From NCBI RefSeq assembly GCF_001905665.1, contig NZ_LIVX01000005.1:124001-188000 (forward strand): 64,000 nt of DNA, given 5' to 3'. The notes under the pieces are model-generated. The model was given only the letters and a program-made list of their open reading frames with translations. It did no database searches and was not told where the DNA came from. Positions 41,923 through 50,428 of this stretch are shown here, in pieces. The position numbers and the translations under genes were made by a program. Each line of letters opens with the position of its first letter. The stretch's first letter is position 1. The DNA comes from Streptomyces sp. CB02261. Its GTDB lineage: Bacteria > Actinomycetota > Actinomycetes > Streptomycetales > Streptomycetaceae.

Positions 41923-43401
41923 ATGGGCCGTGACGTCCCGGCGGCGGAGTTCACCCGCGACGACCGTCGCCGCTTCCGCAACAAGGTGCACACCTGCCTC
42001 GACGTGTTCGCGCGGATGCTGCGGGAGTCGCGGTTCGACTTCGAGCGCCCCCAGGTCGGTCTGGAGATCGAACTGAACCTGGTGGACGCCGACGCCGAGC
42101 CCGCCATGCGCAGCACGGACGTCCTGGAGGCGATCGCGGATCCGTCCTGGGCGACCGAGTTGGGCCGGTTCAACCTGGAGATCAACATCGAGCCGCGGCG
42201 GCTCACGGAGGGCGGCCCCGACTCCTGGGAGCAGGAGATCCGCGGGGCCCTCAACCACGCCGAGGAGAAGGCCGCGGCGATCGGCGCGCATCTCGTCATG
42301 GTCGGCATCCTGCCGACGCTGGAACTGGCGGACGTGGGCCCGGAGTCCCTCTCCGAGAACCCGCGCTACCACCTGCTGAACGAGCAGATCTTCGCCGCGC
42401 GGGGCGAAGACCTCCTGATCTCGGTGGACGGCGTCGAGCGACTGCGGACCTACGCCGAGACCATCACGCCGGAGGCGGCCTGCACCAGCACCCAGTTCCA
42501 TCTGCAGGTCGCGCCCGACGAGTTCGCGGACTACTGGAACGCCGCGCAGGCCGTCGCGGGGGTGCAGGTGGCCCTGGCGGCGAACTCGCCGTTCCTGTTC
42601 GCGAAGGAGCTGTGGCGCGAGACGCGCATCCCGCTGTTCGAACAGGCCACCGACACCCGGCCGGACGAGATCAGGGTGCAGGGCGTGCGGCCGCGGGTCT
42701 GGTTCGGGGAGCGGTGGATCACGTCCGTCTTCGACCTCTTCGAGGAGAACGCGCGGTACTTCCCCGCGCTGCTGCCCCTGTGCGACGACGAGGACCCCGA
42801 GGAGACCCTCGCCCGCGGCGGAACCCCGGGTCTCGCCGAACTCACCCTTCACAACGGGACCGTCTACCGCTGGAACCGGCCCGTCTACGCCGTCGTCGAC
42901 GGCGTACCGCATCTGCGCGTGGAGAACAGGGTGCTGCCGGCGGGACCCACGGTGGCCGACGTGCTGGCGAACGGCGCCTTCTACTACGGCCTCGTCCGCG
43001 CCCTCGTCGACGAGGACCGGCCCGTCTGGTCACGGATGTCCTTCGCCGCGGCGGAGGAGAACCTGCACACCGCCGCCCGGCACGGCATCGACGCGCAGTT
43101 GTACTGGCCCGGCATGGGCGAGGTCCCGGTCACCGAGCTGGTGCTCCGGCGCCTGCTGCCGTTGGCGGACCGCGGCCTGGAACGGCTGGGCATGGACGCG
43201 GCCCGGCGGGAGCCGTTGCTGGGGATCATCGAGCAGCGGTGCGTCAGTGGCCGCAACGGCGCGGTGTGGCAGTCGGAGATGTTCCACCACCTCCACGACA
43301 TCGTCCACGTGGACCGGCACCAGGCGCTGCGGCGGATGACGCAGCAGTACATCGAGTACATGCATCTGAACGTGCCGGCGCACACCTGGCCGGTCGAGTG
43401 A
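41923..43401 (+). CDS. GCS2-type glutamate-cysteine ligase family protein
   Basis: A 492-residue carboxylate-amine ligase. VGLEIELNLVD carries the metal-binding Glu residues of the family, LGRFNLEINIEP and STQFHLQV follow, and the C-terminal half contains LHNGTVYRWNRPVY. Members join an amino acid carboxylate to an amine using ATP; this long subgroup is common in actinobacteria and its substrate is unsettled. The ATG at 41923 has GGGAGGG 4-10 bases upstream. It is divergent from the DUF4139 pair. A second, shorter GCS2 gene is at 48088. Confidence 0.85.
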   Translation: MGRDVPAAEFTRDDRRRFRNKVHTCLDVFARMLRESRFDFERPQVGLEIELNLVDADAEPAMRSTDVLEAIADPSWATELGRFNLEINIEPRRLTEGGPDSWEQEIRGALNHAEEKAAAIGAHLVMVGILPTLELADVGPESLSENPRYHLLNEQIFAARGEDLLISVDGVERLRTYAETITPEAACTSTQFHLQVAPDEFADYWNAAQAVAGVQVALAANSPFLFAKELWRETRIPLFEQATDTRPDEIRVQGVRPRVWFGERWITSVFDLFEENARYFPALLPLCDDEDPEETLARGGTPGLAELTLHNGTVYRWNRPVYAVVDGVPHLRVENRVLPAGPTVADVLANGAFYYGLVRALVDEDRPVWSRMSFAAAEENLHTAARHGIDAQLYWPGMGEVPVTELVLRRLLPLADRGLERLGMDAARREPLLGIIEQRCVSGRNGAVWQSEMFHHLHDIVHVDRHQALRRMTQQYIEYMHLNVPAHTWPVE

Positions 43402-43412
43402 CGTGACGCGAG

Positions 43413-43483
43413 GGGGCGCCACGCGTCATCCTGGTGGTGGCGACACCAGGATCACCTCCCGCTCCCCACGCGCGTGGCGCCCC
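43413..43483. repeat. Nested inverted repeat between the GCS2 ligase and SDR genes
   Basis: Outer arms of 13 bases (GGGGCGCCACGCG at 43413-43425 and its exact complement at 43471-43483) enclose an inner hairpin, ATCCTGGTG (43428) with CACCAGGAT (43444) around a 7-base loop. The inner hairpin could terminate the ligase transcript; the outer arm ends 15 bases before the SDR ATG and would cover its leader. Confidence 0.75.
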
Positions 43484-43498
43484 GTCCACGCTGGCCGT

Positions 43499-44356
43499 AT
43501 GAACCCACGTCACGCACCCACCGTCCTCGTCACCGGCGCGACCCAGGGGCTCGGGCGCGGTATCGCCCTCGACCTCGCCGCCCGGGGCTGCCCCGTCCTC
43601 CTCCACGGCCGTGACCCCGGCCGGCTCGAAGCGGTCGCCGAGGAGATCCGGACGGCCACGGCCGGGCCCACCACGGTCAGGACCTTCCTCGCCGACCTCG
43701 CGGACCTGGACCAGGTCCGGGCGATGGCCGACCGCGTACGCGCCACCGAGCCCAGGCTCGACGCGCTCGTCAACAACGCGGTCGCCGGAGGCGGGGCCGA
43801 ACCGCTCCGGCGTGAACTGAGCGTCCAGGGACACGAGCTGCGGTTCGCCGTCAACCACGCGGCGCCCTACCTCCTCACCCGCGCCCTGCTGCCCCTCCTC
43901 ACGGCCTCGGCGCCCGCCCGGGTCGTCAACGTCGCCTCCCTCGGGCAGGAGCGCATCGACTTCGACGACGTCATGCTGGAGGAGGGGTACGAGGGGCTGC
44001 GGGCCTACTGCCGCAGCAAGCTGGCGATGATCATGGCGACCTTCGAGCTCGCGGCCGAACTCCGCGGCACCGGAGTCACCGTCAACACCCTGCACCCCGC
44101 CCACCTGATGGACACCCGGGGCGTGCGCGAGTACGGGCTGACCCCGGCCGTCGGGATCGACGAGGGGGTGCGGCCCACCGTACGGCTCGTCATGGATCCC
44201 GACCTGGCGCACACCACCGGGCGGTACTTCGACCGGTTCACGGATGCCCGCGCTCATGAGCAGGCCTACGACCCGGACGCCCGCAGGCGGCTGATGGCGC
44301 TGACGGACTCGCTCGTGGGGGTGGGCGCGGGCGCCGGCCGTCCGGCCGTGGACTGA
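43499..44356 (+). CDS. Short-chain dehydrogenase/reductase
   Basis: A 285-residue classical SDR. The cofactor loop is TGATQGLG (about 12-19), NNAVAGG is a variant of NNAG, the catalytic Ser is in VNVASLG and the Tyr/Lys pair is YCRSK. The basic residue in HGRDPGRL after beta-2 suggests NADP(H). The substrate is unknown. There is no Shine-Dalgarno sequence before the ATG and a -10-like CACGCT lies 6 bases before it, so the transcript may be leaderless; that is inference. Confidence 0.9.
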   Translation: MNPRHAPTVLVTGATQGLGRGIALDLAARGCPVLLHGRDPGRLEAVAEEIRTATAGPTTVRTFLADLADLDQVRAMADRVRATEPRLDALVNNAVAGGGAEPLRRELSVQGHELRFAVNHAAPYLLTRALLPLLTASAPARVVNVASLGQERIDFDDVMLEEGYEGLRAYCRSKLAMIMATFELAAELRGTGVTVNTLHPAHLMDTRGVREYGLTPAVGIDEGVRPTVRLVMDPDLAHTTGRYFDRFTDARAHEQAYDPDARRRLMALTDSLVGVGAGAGRPAVD

Positions 44357-44358
44357 GG

Positions 44359-44391
44359 AGGCCGGCGGACCCCCGAGGGGCCCGCCGGCCT
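44359..44391. terminator. Bidirectional terminator
   Basis: AGGCCGGCGG pairs with CCGCCGGCCT, and an inner CCCC/GGGG stem closes on a 3-base loop, with one mismatch. It lies between the convergent SDR and streptogrisin-like genes. Confidence 0.85.
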
Positions 44392-44422
44392 GTCTGTGGA
44401 GCTTCCTCGGCCGGTGTCCGGA

Positions 44423-45340
44423 CTAGAAGACGCTCACGCCGTACGCGCTCAGCGCCTCCGTCACCGGCTGGAAGAACGTGGTGCCGCCGCTGGAGCAGTT
44501 GCCGCTGCCGCCGGACGTGAGGCCGAGGGCGGTGGTGCCGGAGAAGAGCGCGCCGCCGCTGTCGCCCGGCTCGGCGCAGACGTTGGTCTGGATCAGGCCG
44601 TAGACGATGTCGCCGCCGCCGTAGTTGACGGTGGCGTTGAGACCGGTGACGGTCCCGCCGCGCAGACCGGTGGTGCTGCCGCTGCGCTGCACCGACTGGC
44701 CCACGGTGGCGTTGGCCGCGCCGGTGATGTCGCGGTAGCTCCCGTTGTAGAGGTAGACCCGGCCGTCCGCCGCGGAGGCGTTGGAGTGGCGGATGATGCC
44801 GTAGTCGTTCGTCGGGAAGCTGGAACCGGCGCGGGTGCCGAGCACCGTGGTGTTGGCCGAGTTGGTGTACCAGGTGCTGCCGATGTTGGTGCAGTGACCG
44901 GCCGTCAGGGCGTAGTAGGTCGAGCCGCTGCGGACGTTGAAGCCGAGCGAGCAGCGCCCGCCGCCCGCGTAGATGGCCTGGCCGCCAGCGATGAGCTTGC
45001 TGAACGTGCCGGGTGTGCGCTTGATCTCCAGGGAGGAGGCGCGGTCGCCGGCCGCCTGCTTGATCTTGGCGATCTCGGCGGCGGAGACGGTGGAGTCGGC
45101 GGTGAGGACGATCTTCCCGGTCGCCTGGTCGGTGTACCACGCGGTGCCGGGCACGTCGGCTCCGCGGACCGCCTGGTCGGCGGCGGCGAGCTGGGTGGCG
45201 GTGGCCCGGCCGTCGACGGCCGGGGCCGCGGACGAGCTGGGGACGGCAAGCGCCGACGCGGCGAGCAGCGCGGAGGCGACGGCGATCAGCCGTGCGCCCT
45301 TGGCGGCGCCGCCGAGGGGGGACAGACGCTTGAGGTTCAC
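44423..45340 (-). CDS. Streptogrisin-type secreted serine protease
   Basis: A 305-residue preproprotease close in length to S. griseus protease A/B precursors. A signal (1 to about 39) and a short pro-region (about 40-115) precede the mature enzyme starting near IAGGQAIYAGGGRCSLGF. The triad is His149 (TAGHC), Asp179 (TNDYG) and Ser261 (GDSGG); Cys130/150 and Cys255/near 282 fit the two disulfides. It degrades extracellular protein. The GTG at 45340 has GGAGG about 6 bases upstream. An inverted repeat at 45428-45447 and LacI-like half-sites near 45584 lie in its long upstream region. Confidence 0.94.
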   Translation of the reverse strand: MNLKRLSPLGGAAKGARLIAVASALLAASALAVPSSSAAPAVDGRATATQLAAADQAVRGADVPGTAWYTDQATGKIVLTADSTVSAAEIAKIKQAAGDRASSLEIKRTPGTFSKLIAGGQAIYAGGGRCSLGFNVRSGSTYYALTAGHCTNIGSTWYTNSANTTVLGTRAGSSFPTNDYGIIRHSNASAADGRVYLYNGSYRDITGAANATVGQSVQRSGSTTGLRGGTVTGLNATVNYGGGDIVYGLIQTNVCAEPGDSGGALFSGTTALGLTSGGSGNCSSGGTTFFQPVTEALSAYGVSVF

Positions 45341-45962
45341 TGGATCCTCCGGTGGGGGAGTGGGGGAATCGCTGGGTGGGCGACCCCTTGGCGCCGAGGG
45401 AGCCAGGTCCCGCCCTGTGAGGCATGAACCTGTCAAGCTCGACAGGTGGAATCCTGGAAGCCGGCGACCTCGGCGGCAAGGACGCCTTTCGGCCGATCTA
45501 CGCGCGTTCCCGCCCTGCCGGGCCGCGCGAGTGCGCGGCGGCGGGGCCGTCGGCCCGGGGGCGGCTCGATGCCCCGGCGTGGTGCAAACGCTTGCTGGAA
45601 TTTGCTGACGGCCTCTCAGTAAGCGTTTTCCGCCGCTGATGCGGCGCCACGAGGACTCCGAGGAAGTGGAAGAATCCATACCGTTTCGCCAGTTCAACCG
45701 CCGGCCGCGCACCCTGCCGGGTCCGGCGCGGCGACTGCCACCGGACCCGGCGGGCGGCTGCCCGCGGTCGTCCGCCGCGGGCATAGCGGGTGCACAGTTC
45801 CGGCCGTCGCCTCCGCTCGGACCTGAGCGCGACCGGAGCGCCTCGTCGAGTCGAGGAGAGGCCGTCCCTCCGGCCCCGAGGGGTCGTCAAGGGCGCCCCC
45901 CAATGTCGCGATCGTTCCCTCCGTCCGGGCGAACGGGTGTCCGGATTCCGTCGTGGCCGGGG
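45341..45962. promoter_or_regulatory. 622-base non-coding region upstream of the streptogrisin gene
   Basis: I find no supportable gene here. The region upstream of the protease holds the inverted repeat ACCTGTC-N6-GACAGGT at 45428-45447, 88-107 bases before the start. The near-palindrome GCAAACGCTTGC at 45584-45595 is followed by TGGAATTTGCTGA, and TAAGCGTTTTCC lies at 45620-45631. The half-site content resembles LacI-family operators. The part from 45650 to 45962 shows nothing I can interpret; it lies past the end of the convergently placed hydrolase gene. Confidence 0.5.
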
Positions 45963-47171
45963 TCAGAGCGCCGCGTACACGGCCTCGACGAGGGCCATCT
46001 TGCGGGGATCGTCCGCGATCCGGGGCCCCATGCGGTTCATCACGTAGCCGACGGAGACGCCGGACTCCGGATCCGCAAGGCCGCAGGAGCCCCCGAAGCC
46101 GTCGTGCCCGAACGCGCGCGGATTGGGCCCGTAGGAGGCGTTGGCGCCGCTGAGCCAGAGGCCGAGGGCGCACTCCGTGTCGTGGGCGAAGCCCGCGCCC
46201 AGGACCAGGTCCCGGCCAGGCCCCTGGCCCTCGCGGGCCCGTTCGGCGGCCGCCTCGGAGAGGATCCGGCGCTCACCGGACCGGCCGCGTCCGGCGAAGA
46301 TCCCGTACAGCTGGGCGACCGCGCGGGCCGTCCCGTGACCGTTGGCCGCCGGCACTTCGGCCGCGCGCCACTCGGGGCTGTTGGCCTGGGCGGCGCCCAC
46401 GAGGGGATTGGCCAGAGCGGCCCGCGCCGCGGGCTCCAACTGGGCGAAGACCGCGGCCTGCTCGCCCGCGGTCGAGGCGCGGGGGTGGACGAGCTCGGCC
46501 GCCCGGGCCGCATCCTCCTCCGGGAGGCCGATGGTGAAGTCGATGCCGAGGGGCCCGGTGACCTCGTCGCGGAGGAAGGCGCCGGGCAGCTTCCCCGTGA
46601 CGCGCCGGATCACCTCGCCCACCAGGAACCCGTACGTCATGGCGTGGTAGCCGGAACGGGTGCCGGGCTCCCACCACGGTTCCGTCGCCGCGAGCCGGGC
46701 GGTCGTCACCTCCCAGTCGTAGAACTCCGCGAGCGACAGCGGCTCGCGCAGACCGGCGAGACCCGCCCGGTGGGACAGGAGGTGGCGTACGGGGAGCTTC
46801 TCCTTGCCCGCGGCGGCGAACTCCGGCCAGTACGAGGCCACCGGCGCGTCCAGGTCGAGCAGCCCGCGGTCCACGAGGACGTGGGCGCAGAGGGCCGTCA
46901 CGCCCTTGGTCGTGGACCAGACGTTGACCACGGTGTCGCGCTCCCAGGGACGTGTGCGGGCGGCGTCCGCCCAGCCTCCCCACAGGTCGACCACGGTCTC
47001 GCCGTGGACCTGGACGGTCACGGCGGCGCCGAGCTCCTCCCGCGTGCGGAAGTTGGCCTCGAAGGCCTCGCGCACGGCGTGGAAGCGAGGCTCGCAGAGC
47101 CCTTCGACCGTGGGCTCGGCCACGGGCGGGGATGCGGGAGCGGGCGATGGGGCCGGCTCGGGTTCGGGCAT
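45963..47171 (-). CDS. Beta-lactamase-family serine hydrolase (EstB-like)
   Basis: A 402-residue protein with no export signal. The S-x-x-K motif is intact as STTK in NVWSTTKGVTAL, followed by LLSHRAGLAGL and YHAMTYGFLVGEV, and the C-terminal FGHDGFGGS corresponds to the third active-site motif. Cytoplasmic members act as esterases or amide hydrolases rather than on cell-wall peptides. The first 20 residues are Pro/Ala/Glu-rich. The ATG at 47171 has GGAGGAC a few bases upstream. It contrasts with the family member at 12466 that has lost the catalytic Lys. Confidence 0.88.
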   Translation of the reverse strand: MPEPEPAPSPAPASPPVAEPTVEGLCEPRFHAVREAFEANFRTREELGAAVTVQVHGETVVDLWGGWADAARTRPWERDTVVNVWSTTKGVTALCAHVLVDRGLLDLDAPVASYWPEFAAAGKEKLPVRHLLSHRAGLAGLREPLSLAEFYDWEVTTARLAATEPWWEPGTRSGYHAMTYGFLVGEVIRRVTGKLPGAFLRDEVTGPLGIDFTIGLPEEDAARAAELVHPRASTAGEQAAVFAQLEPAARAALANPLVGAAQANSPEWRAAEVPAANGHGTARAVAQLYGIFAGRGRSGERRILSEAAAERAREGQGPGRDLVLGAGFAHDTECALGLWLSGANASYGPNPRAFGHDGFGGSCGLADPESGVSVGYVMNRMGPRIADDPRKMALVEAVYAAL

Positions 47172-47263
47172 GTCGTCCTCCGGATCTCGACGGTCGCGAG
47201 CAACATACCGACTGGTCGGATCGGAGGGAAGGGAGTGCGCTGCCGATCCGTCCGGGACACCGG

Positions 47264-47881
47264 TCACAGGCGCGCGAAGAGCTCCTCGAGCGGCGTCGGC
47301 ACGCGCGCGGAGCCGAGGGACTCCACCAGGAGGAGGCCGTACCGGATCTTGCGGCCCTTCTTCGTGCCGAGGAAGCGACGCAGCTGCTGCTGCCGGGGCC
47401 GCCCGTGCTGCGCGGGCTGGTGCAGGAACGTCTGCCAGGCCCGCATGTCGCCCTCCGCCCCGATGATCTCCTCGACCCTCGCCGTCCCCAGCGCGCGGAT
47501 GAGCTCGTCCTCCAGGTCCGCCGCGCACACGAGGAAGCCCCCGGACAGCTCCCCGGCCCGCCGCAGGGCACGGTCGTAGTAGCGCTGCTCGCGCTCGTCG
47601 CACAGACCGGTCAGACGCAGGCCCAGGCCCTCCGGCCCGAGCAGGTCGGCATAGCGCCCCACGCTCATCGCCCCGCCCATCGACACCACGGCCACCCCTT
47701 CGGCGCCCAGGTCCCTGCCGCGCAGCGCGGCCAGCGCCTCGACCGCCGCCAGATCGCTCGGCCCCTCCAGGAGGACCGCCGCCCGCAGCTCCAGCCGCGC
47801 CGCCAGGGCACGCGCCGGCTCACCGGGCCCGCCCGCCGCCCACCGACCGATCGCGTCCCGGAACGCCCCCATGGTCACCAT
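47264..47881 (-). CDS. Stand-alone TOPRIM-domain protein
   Basis: A 205-residue protein. VLLEGPSDLAAVEALAALRG supplies the conserved TOPRIM Glu, and CDEREQRYYDRAL the acidic D-x-D/E motif, as in the nuclease part of OLD-family proteins, but the ATPase domain is absent. The basic segment RQQQLRRFLGTKKGRKIR near the C-terminus may bind nucleic acid. Likely a metal-dependent nuclease or phosphoryl-transfer enzyme; substrate unknown. Two in-frame ATGs (47881 and 47872) are possible; neither has a clear ribosome site. It is divergent from the YbdK-type ligase. Confidence 0.78.
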   Translation of the reverse strand: MVTMGAFRDAIGRWAAGGPGEPARALAARLELRAAVLLEGPSDLAAVEALAALRGRDLGAEGVAVVSMGGAMSVGRYADLLGPEGLGLRLTGLCDEREQRYYDRALRRAGELSGGFLVCAADLEDELIRALGTARVEEIIGAEGDMRAWQTFLHQPAQHGRPRQQQLRRFLGTKKGRKIRYGLLLVESLGSARVPTPLEELFARL

Positions 47882-48087
47882 GGGGCGAGTCTGCCCGCGC
47901 GATGCCCACCGGACCAGGGATTATTCGCCACCCGCCGCGGCGGTCCGGTCCGGGCCCGCCAACGAACGGACGCTTCGCCCTCGCCGAAGTGGGCATACGC
48001 GTGACATCCCGGTCTCGCAACCGCTGACGGTCCCACCAGGGGCGGCCGGCGGGGCGGGACATCCCGTTTTTCCGTACAGGAGCGTCC

Positions 48088-49185
48088 ATGCGCACAGTAG
48101 GTGTCGAGGAAGAGCTGATGCTCGTCAACGCGAAGACGGGCGAGCCCTTCGCCGTGTCGTCGGCGGTGCTCGCGTCCGTCGCCCTGACCGGGGACGCGGC
48201 GGGCGAGAGCTTCGAGAAGGAGCTGCACCAGGAGCAGCTGGAGTTCTCCACCCGGCCGATGAAGGACATGGGCGAGCTGCGGGACGAGATCGTCCGGCTG
48301 CGTGGCGAGGCCCTGCGCTACGCCCGGGAGCAGGGCGCGCTCGTCGCCGCCCTCGCGACCTCCCCGCTCCCCGTGGAGCCCTCCCGCCAGCTGGGCCTGC
48401 GGTACCGGTGGATGGCCGAGCAGTTCGCGCTCACCACCCGGGAACAGCTGACGTGCGGGTGCCACGTGCACGTGGCCGTGGACTCCGACGAGGAGGGGGT
48501 CGCCGTCCTCGACCGGATCCGACCCTGGCTCTACCTCCTGAACGCGCTCAGCGGCAACTCGCCGTTCTGGCAGGGCCAGGACAGCGGCTACAGCAGCTAC
48601 CGCAGCCTGGTGTGGAACAGGTGGCCGTCCGCCGGGCCGTACGAACTGTTCGGCAGCGCGGAGCGGTACCACGAGCAGGTGCGGGACATGCTGGAGACCG
48701 GCGTCCTGCGCGACCCCGGCATGATCTACTTCGACGCGCGGCTCTCCAAGAACTACCCGACCGTCGAGCTCAGGGTCGCCGACGTCTGCCTGGAACCCGG
48801 CACGACCACGCTCATCGCCACCCTCGCCCGCGGCCTCGTGGAGACCGCGGCCCGCGCCTGGCGGGACGGCGAGCCCGCACCCCGCATCCCCACCGGCCTG
48901 CTGCGGCTGGCCTCCTGGCGCGCGGCCCGGTCCGGGCTCCAGGGACCGCTCATCCACCCGGTGACCATGAGGGAGACCAGCCCCGAAGCGGCCTTCGAAG
49001 CCCTCCTCCAGTACGTCGAGGCGGCCCTGCGGGACACCGGGGACCTCGACGCGGCGCGCCAGGGAATCGCCGCGCACCTGAAGGACGGCGGCGGCGCCGC
49101 CCGCCAGCGCGCCCTTCGCGACGAGGGCCTGGAGCTCGACGCCGTCGTACGGGCCTGCGCCGACATCACGACCGCCTCCGCGTGA
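48088..49185 (+). CDS. YbdK-type carboxylate-amine ligase
   Basis: A 365-residue GCS2 family protein. MRTVGVEEELMLVN carries the metal-binding Glu residues, CGCHVHVAV is the conserved His segment and VELRVADVC closes the fold. YbdK of E. coli has weak glutamate-cysteine ligase activity; the physiological substrate is unknown. TACAGGAGCG precedes the ATG. It ends in a strong hairpin shared with DUF4235. Confidence 0.9.
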   Translation: MRTVGVEEELMLVNAKTGEPFAVSSAVLASVALTGDAAGESFEKELHQEQLEFSTRPMKDMGELRDEIVRLRGEALRYAREQGALVAALATSPLPVEPSRQLGLRYRWMAEQFALTTREQLTCGCHVHVAVDSDEEGVAVLDRIRPWLYLLNALSGNSPFWQGQDSGYSSYRSLVWNRWPSAGPYELFGSAERYHEQVRDMLETGVLRDPGMIYFDARLSKNYPTVELRVADVCLEPGTTTLIATLARGLVETAARAWRDGEPAPRIPTGLLRLASWRAARSGLQGPLIHPVTMRETSPEAAFEALLQYVEAALRDTGDLDAARQGIAAHLKDGGGAARQRALRDEGLELDAVVRACADITTASA

Positions 49186-49193
49186 GGCCCCGT

Positions 49194-49228
49194 GCGAAGG
49201 CCCCCGCCGGGGAGGCGGGGGCCTTCGC
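49194..49228. terminator. Bidirectional terminator, 15-bp perfect stem
   Basis: GCGAAGGCCCCCGCC pairs perfectly with its complement over a GGGGA loop, 8 bases past the YbdK-type gene. Confidence 0.9.
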
Positions 49229-49323
49229 GGGCGCCGGGCGGGGAGGCGGGGACTGCGGGGGTACCGGCCGACCCCGCGGGGACGGCCGGACGGTGCGGGC
49301 CCGGACGGCCCGCGCGGACGCGG

Positions 49324-49590
49324 TCAGGCCGGCCAGACGCCCGTGACGCGTCGCACCGCCGTCGCGCCACCGCGGCCGACCGCCGCCTTCACCACGGCGA
49401 AGATCGCACCCTGGATCGCCGCGGCGAGCAGGATCTCGCGCCACCGCCGGTCCTCGTCGGTCGCGTCCGGTGCGTCGTCGTCGTGCCCCAGGATCTGCCA
49501 GGTCTTCTTGAACGCGGCCCCCGCGAGCAGGCCGCCCGCCGTACCCAGGACGAGCGCGACCGGCTTGAACACGAGACGTGATCGTCGCAT
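49324..49590 (-). CDS. DUF4235 membrane protein
   Basis: An 88-residue protein with a hydrophobic segment at about 9-25 (VALVLGTAGGLLAGAAF), a central polar acidic stretch (DDDAPDATDEDRRW) and a second hydrophobic segment (EILLAAAIQGAIFAVVKAAV). The family is actinobacterial with unknown function. I chose the ATG at 49590 over 49617 because a GGGTAG promoter element ends at 49626, leaving too little leader for the earlier start; GGAAGG lies about 11 bases before the chosen ATG. Confidence 0.85.
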   Translation of the reverse strand: MRRSRLVFKPVALVLGTAGGLLAGAAFKKTWQILGHDDDAPDATDEDRRWREILLAAAIQGAIFAVVKAAVGRGGATAVRRVTGVWPA

Positions 49591-49625
49591 GACACTGTCA
49601 CCTTCCCTCGGACTCATGCCCCCGG

Positions 49626-49650
49626 CTACCCACGGGACGGACCCGCATGC
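49626..49650 (-). promoter_or_regulatory. Sigma-B-like promoter of the DUF4235 gene
   Basis: On the coding strand GCAT-N15-GGGTAG matches the stress sigma consensus GNNT-N14-16-GGGTAC/T except at the last base. Spacer and -10 are the same as those before the SRPBCC gene at 28942. Confidence 0.4.
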
Positions 49651-49656
49651 CTCCGC

Positions 49657-50304
49657 TCAGGCGAGGCCCGCGAGCGCGAGGGCCCTGGCGACGGCCGGCG
49701 GGTCCAGCGGCTCGCCGTCGGGGTCGTTCGGGCGCAGCCGCTCCAGGAGCAGCCCCGGCTCCAGCCGGTGGGCCTCCGCGTCGGCGAGGAGACGCTCCGC
49801 GCCCGGCCCGCCCGTGGTGTCGTCGACGTACTCCGACAACTCCGCCAGGACCTCGCGCCGCTCCACGAAGCCGCTCATGCCGCAGTCCAGGCCGTCGTCG
49901 CGCAGACCGTCCGGGTACGGCGCGCGGGCCCACGTCCCGTTCTCGTACCAGTAGACGCACCCCAGCTCGTACCCCTCCAGCCGGTCGCGCAGCTCGCCGT
50001 ACGGGAGCCAGTCCGGGCCGCCGGCCAGCATGTCGATCGGCGGCTCGTGCCACTTCACTCCGCTCGACTCGTCCTCGCCGTAGAGCACGAACCGGCCCTC
50101 GCCCATCCGGGACATGATCCACCAGGTGCAGCCGGAGTCGTCCCAGTGGAGCCCCTCCGCGTCGATCCAGCGGCCCGTGCGGTAGCCGCTCCCGCGGTTC
50201 TCCTCCGCGGTGGTCGCCCCGACGGCGGCGAGCAGCGCCCAGCGGGCCCACAGCGTCTCGCCCGACGGCAGGTCCTCCGGCAGTCCCGGCCGGTGAATGG
50301 TCAT
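49657..50304 (-). CDS. Unrecognised protein, acidic, Trp/Tyr-rich
   Basis: A 215-residue soluble protein with no membrane segment or signal. Notable segments are WWIMSRMGEGRFVLYGEDESS, with a Trp pair, and ELGCVYWYENGTWARAPYP. The composition and length recall SUKH/SMI1-like or other small cytosolic proteins seen in toxin-immunity contexts, but I cannot assign a family. It is divergent from another unrecognised gene (50429) across 124 bases. Confidence 0.7.
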   Translation of the reverse strand: MTIHRPGLPEDLPSGETLWARWALLAAVGATTAEENRGSGYRTGRWIDAEGLHWDDSGCTWWIMSRMGEGRFVLYGEDESSGVKWHEPPIDMLAGGPDWLPYGELRDRLEGYELGCVYWYENGTWARAPYPDGLRDDGLDCGMSGFVERREVLAELSEYVDDTTGGPGAERLLADAEAHRLEPGLLLERLRPNDPDGEPLDPPAVARALALAGLA

Positions 50305-50428
50305 GTGTCCCCCGTGTGTTCTCGTGCCGGGTCCTCGTCCCGGCGGGTGATCGCGGCCACCCTACGACCCGCGGGACCCACCCTGGGGGGCCGGGGCACC
50401 GACGCCGACCGTCGGGGAGACTGGGCGG

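Noticed and set aside
45498..45890. 130-codon - strand frame in the region upstream of the streptogrisin gene
   Set aside because: Arg/Pro-rich translation with no motif or ribosome site; it overlaps the operator-like sequences.
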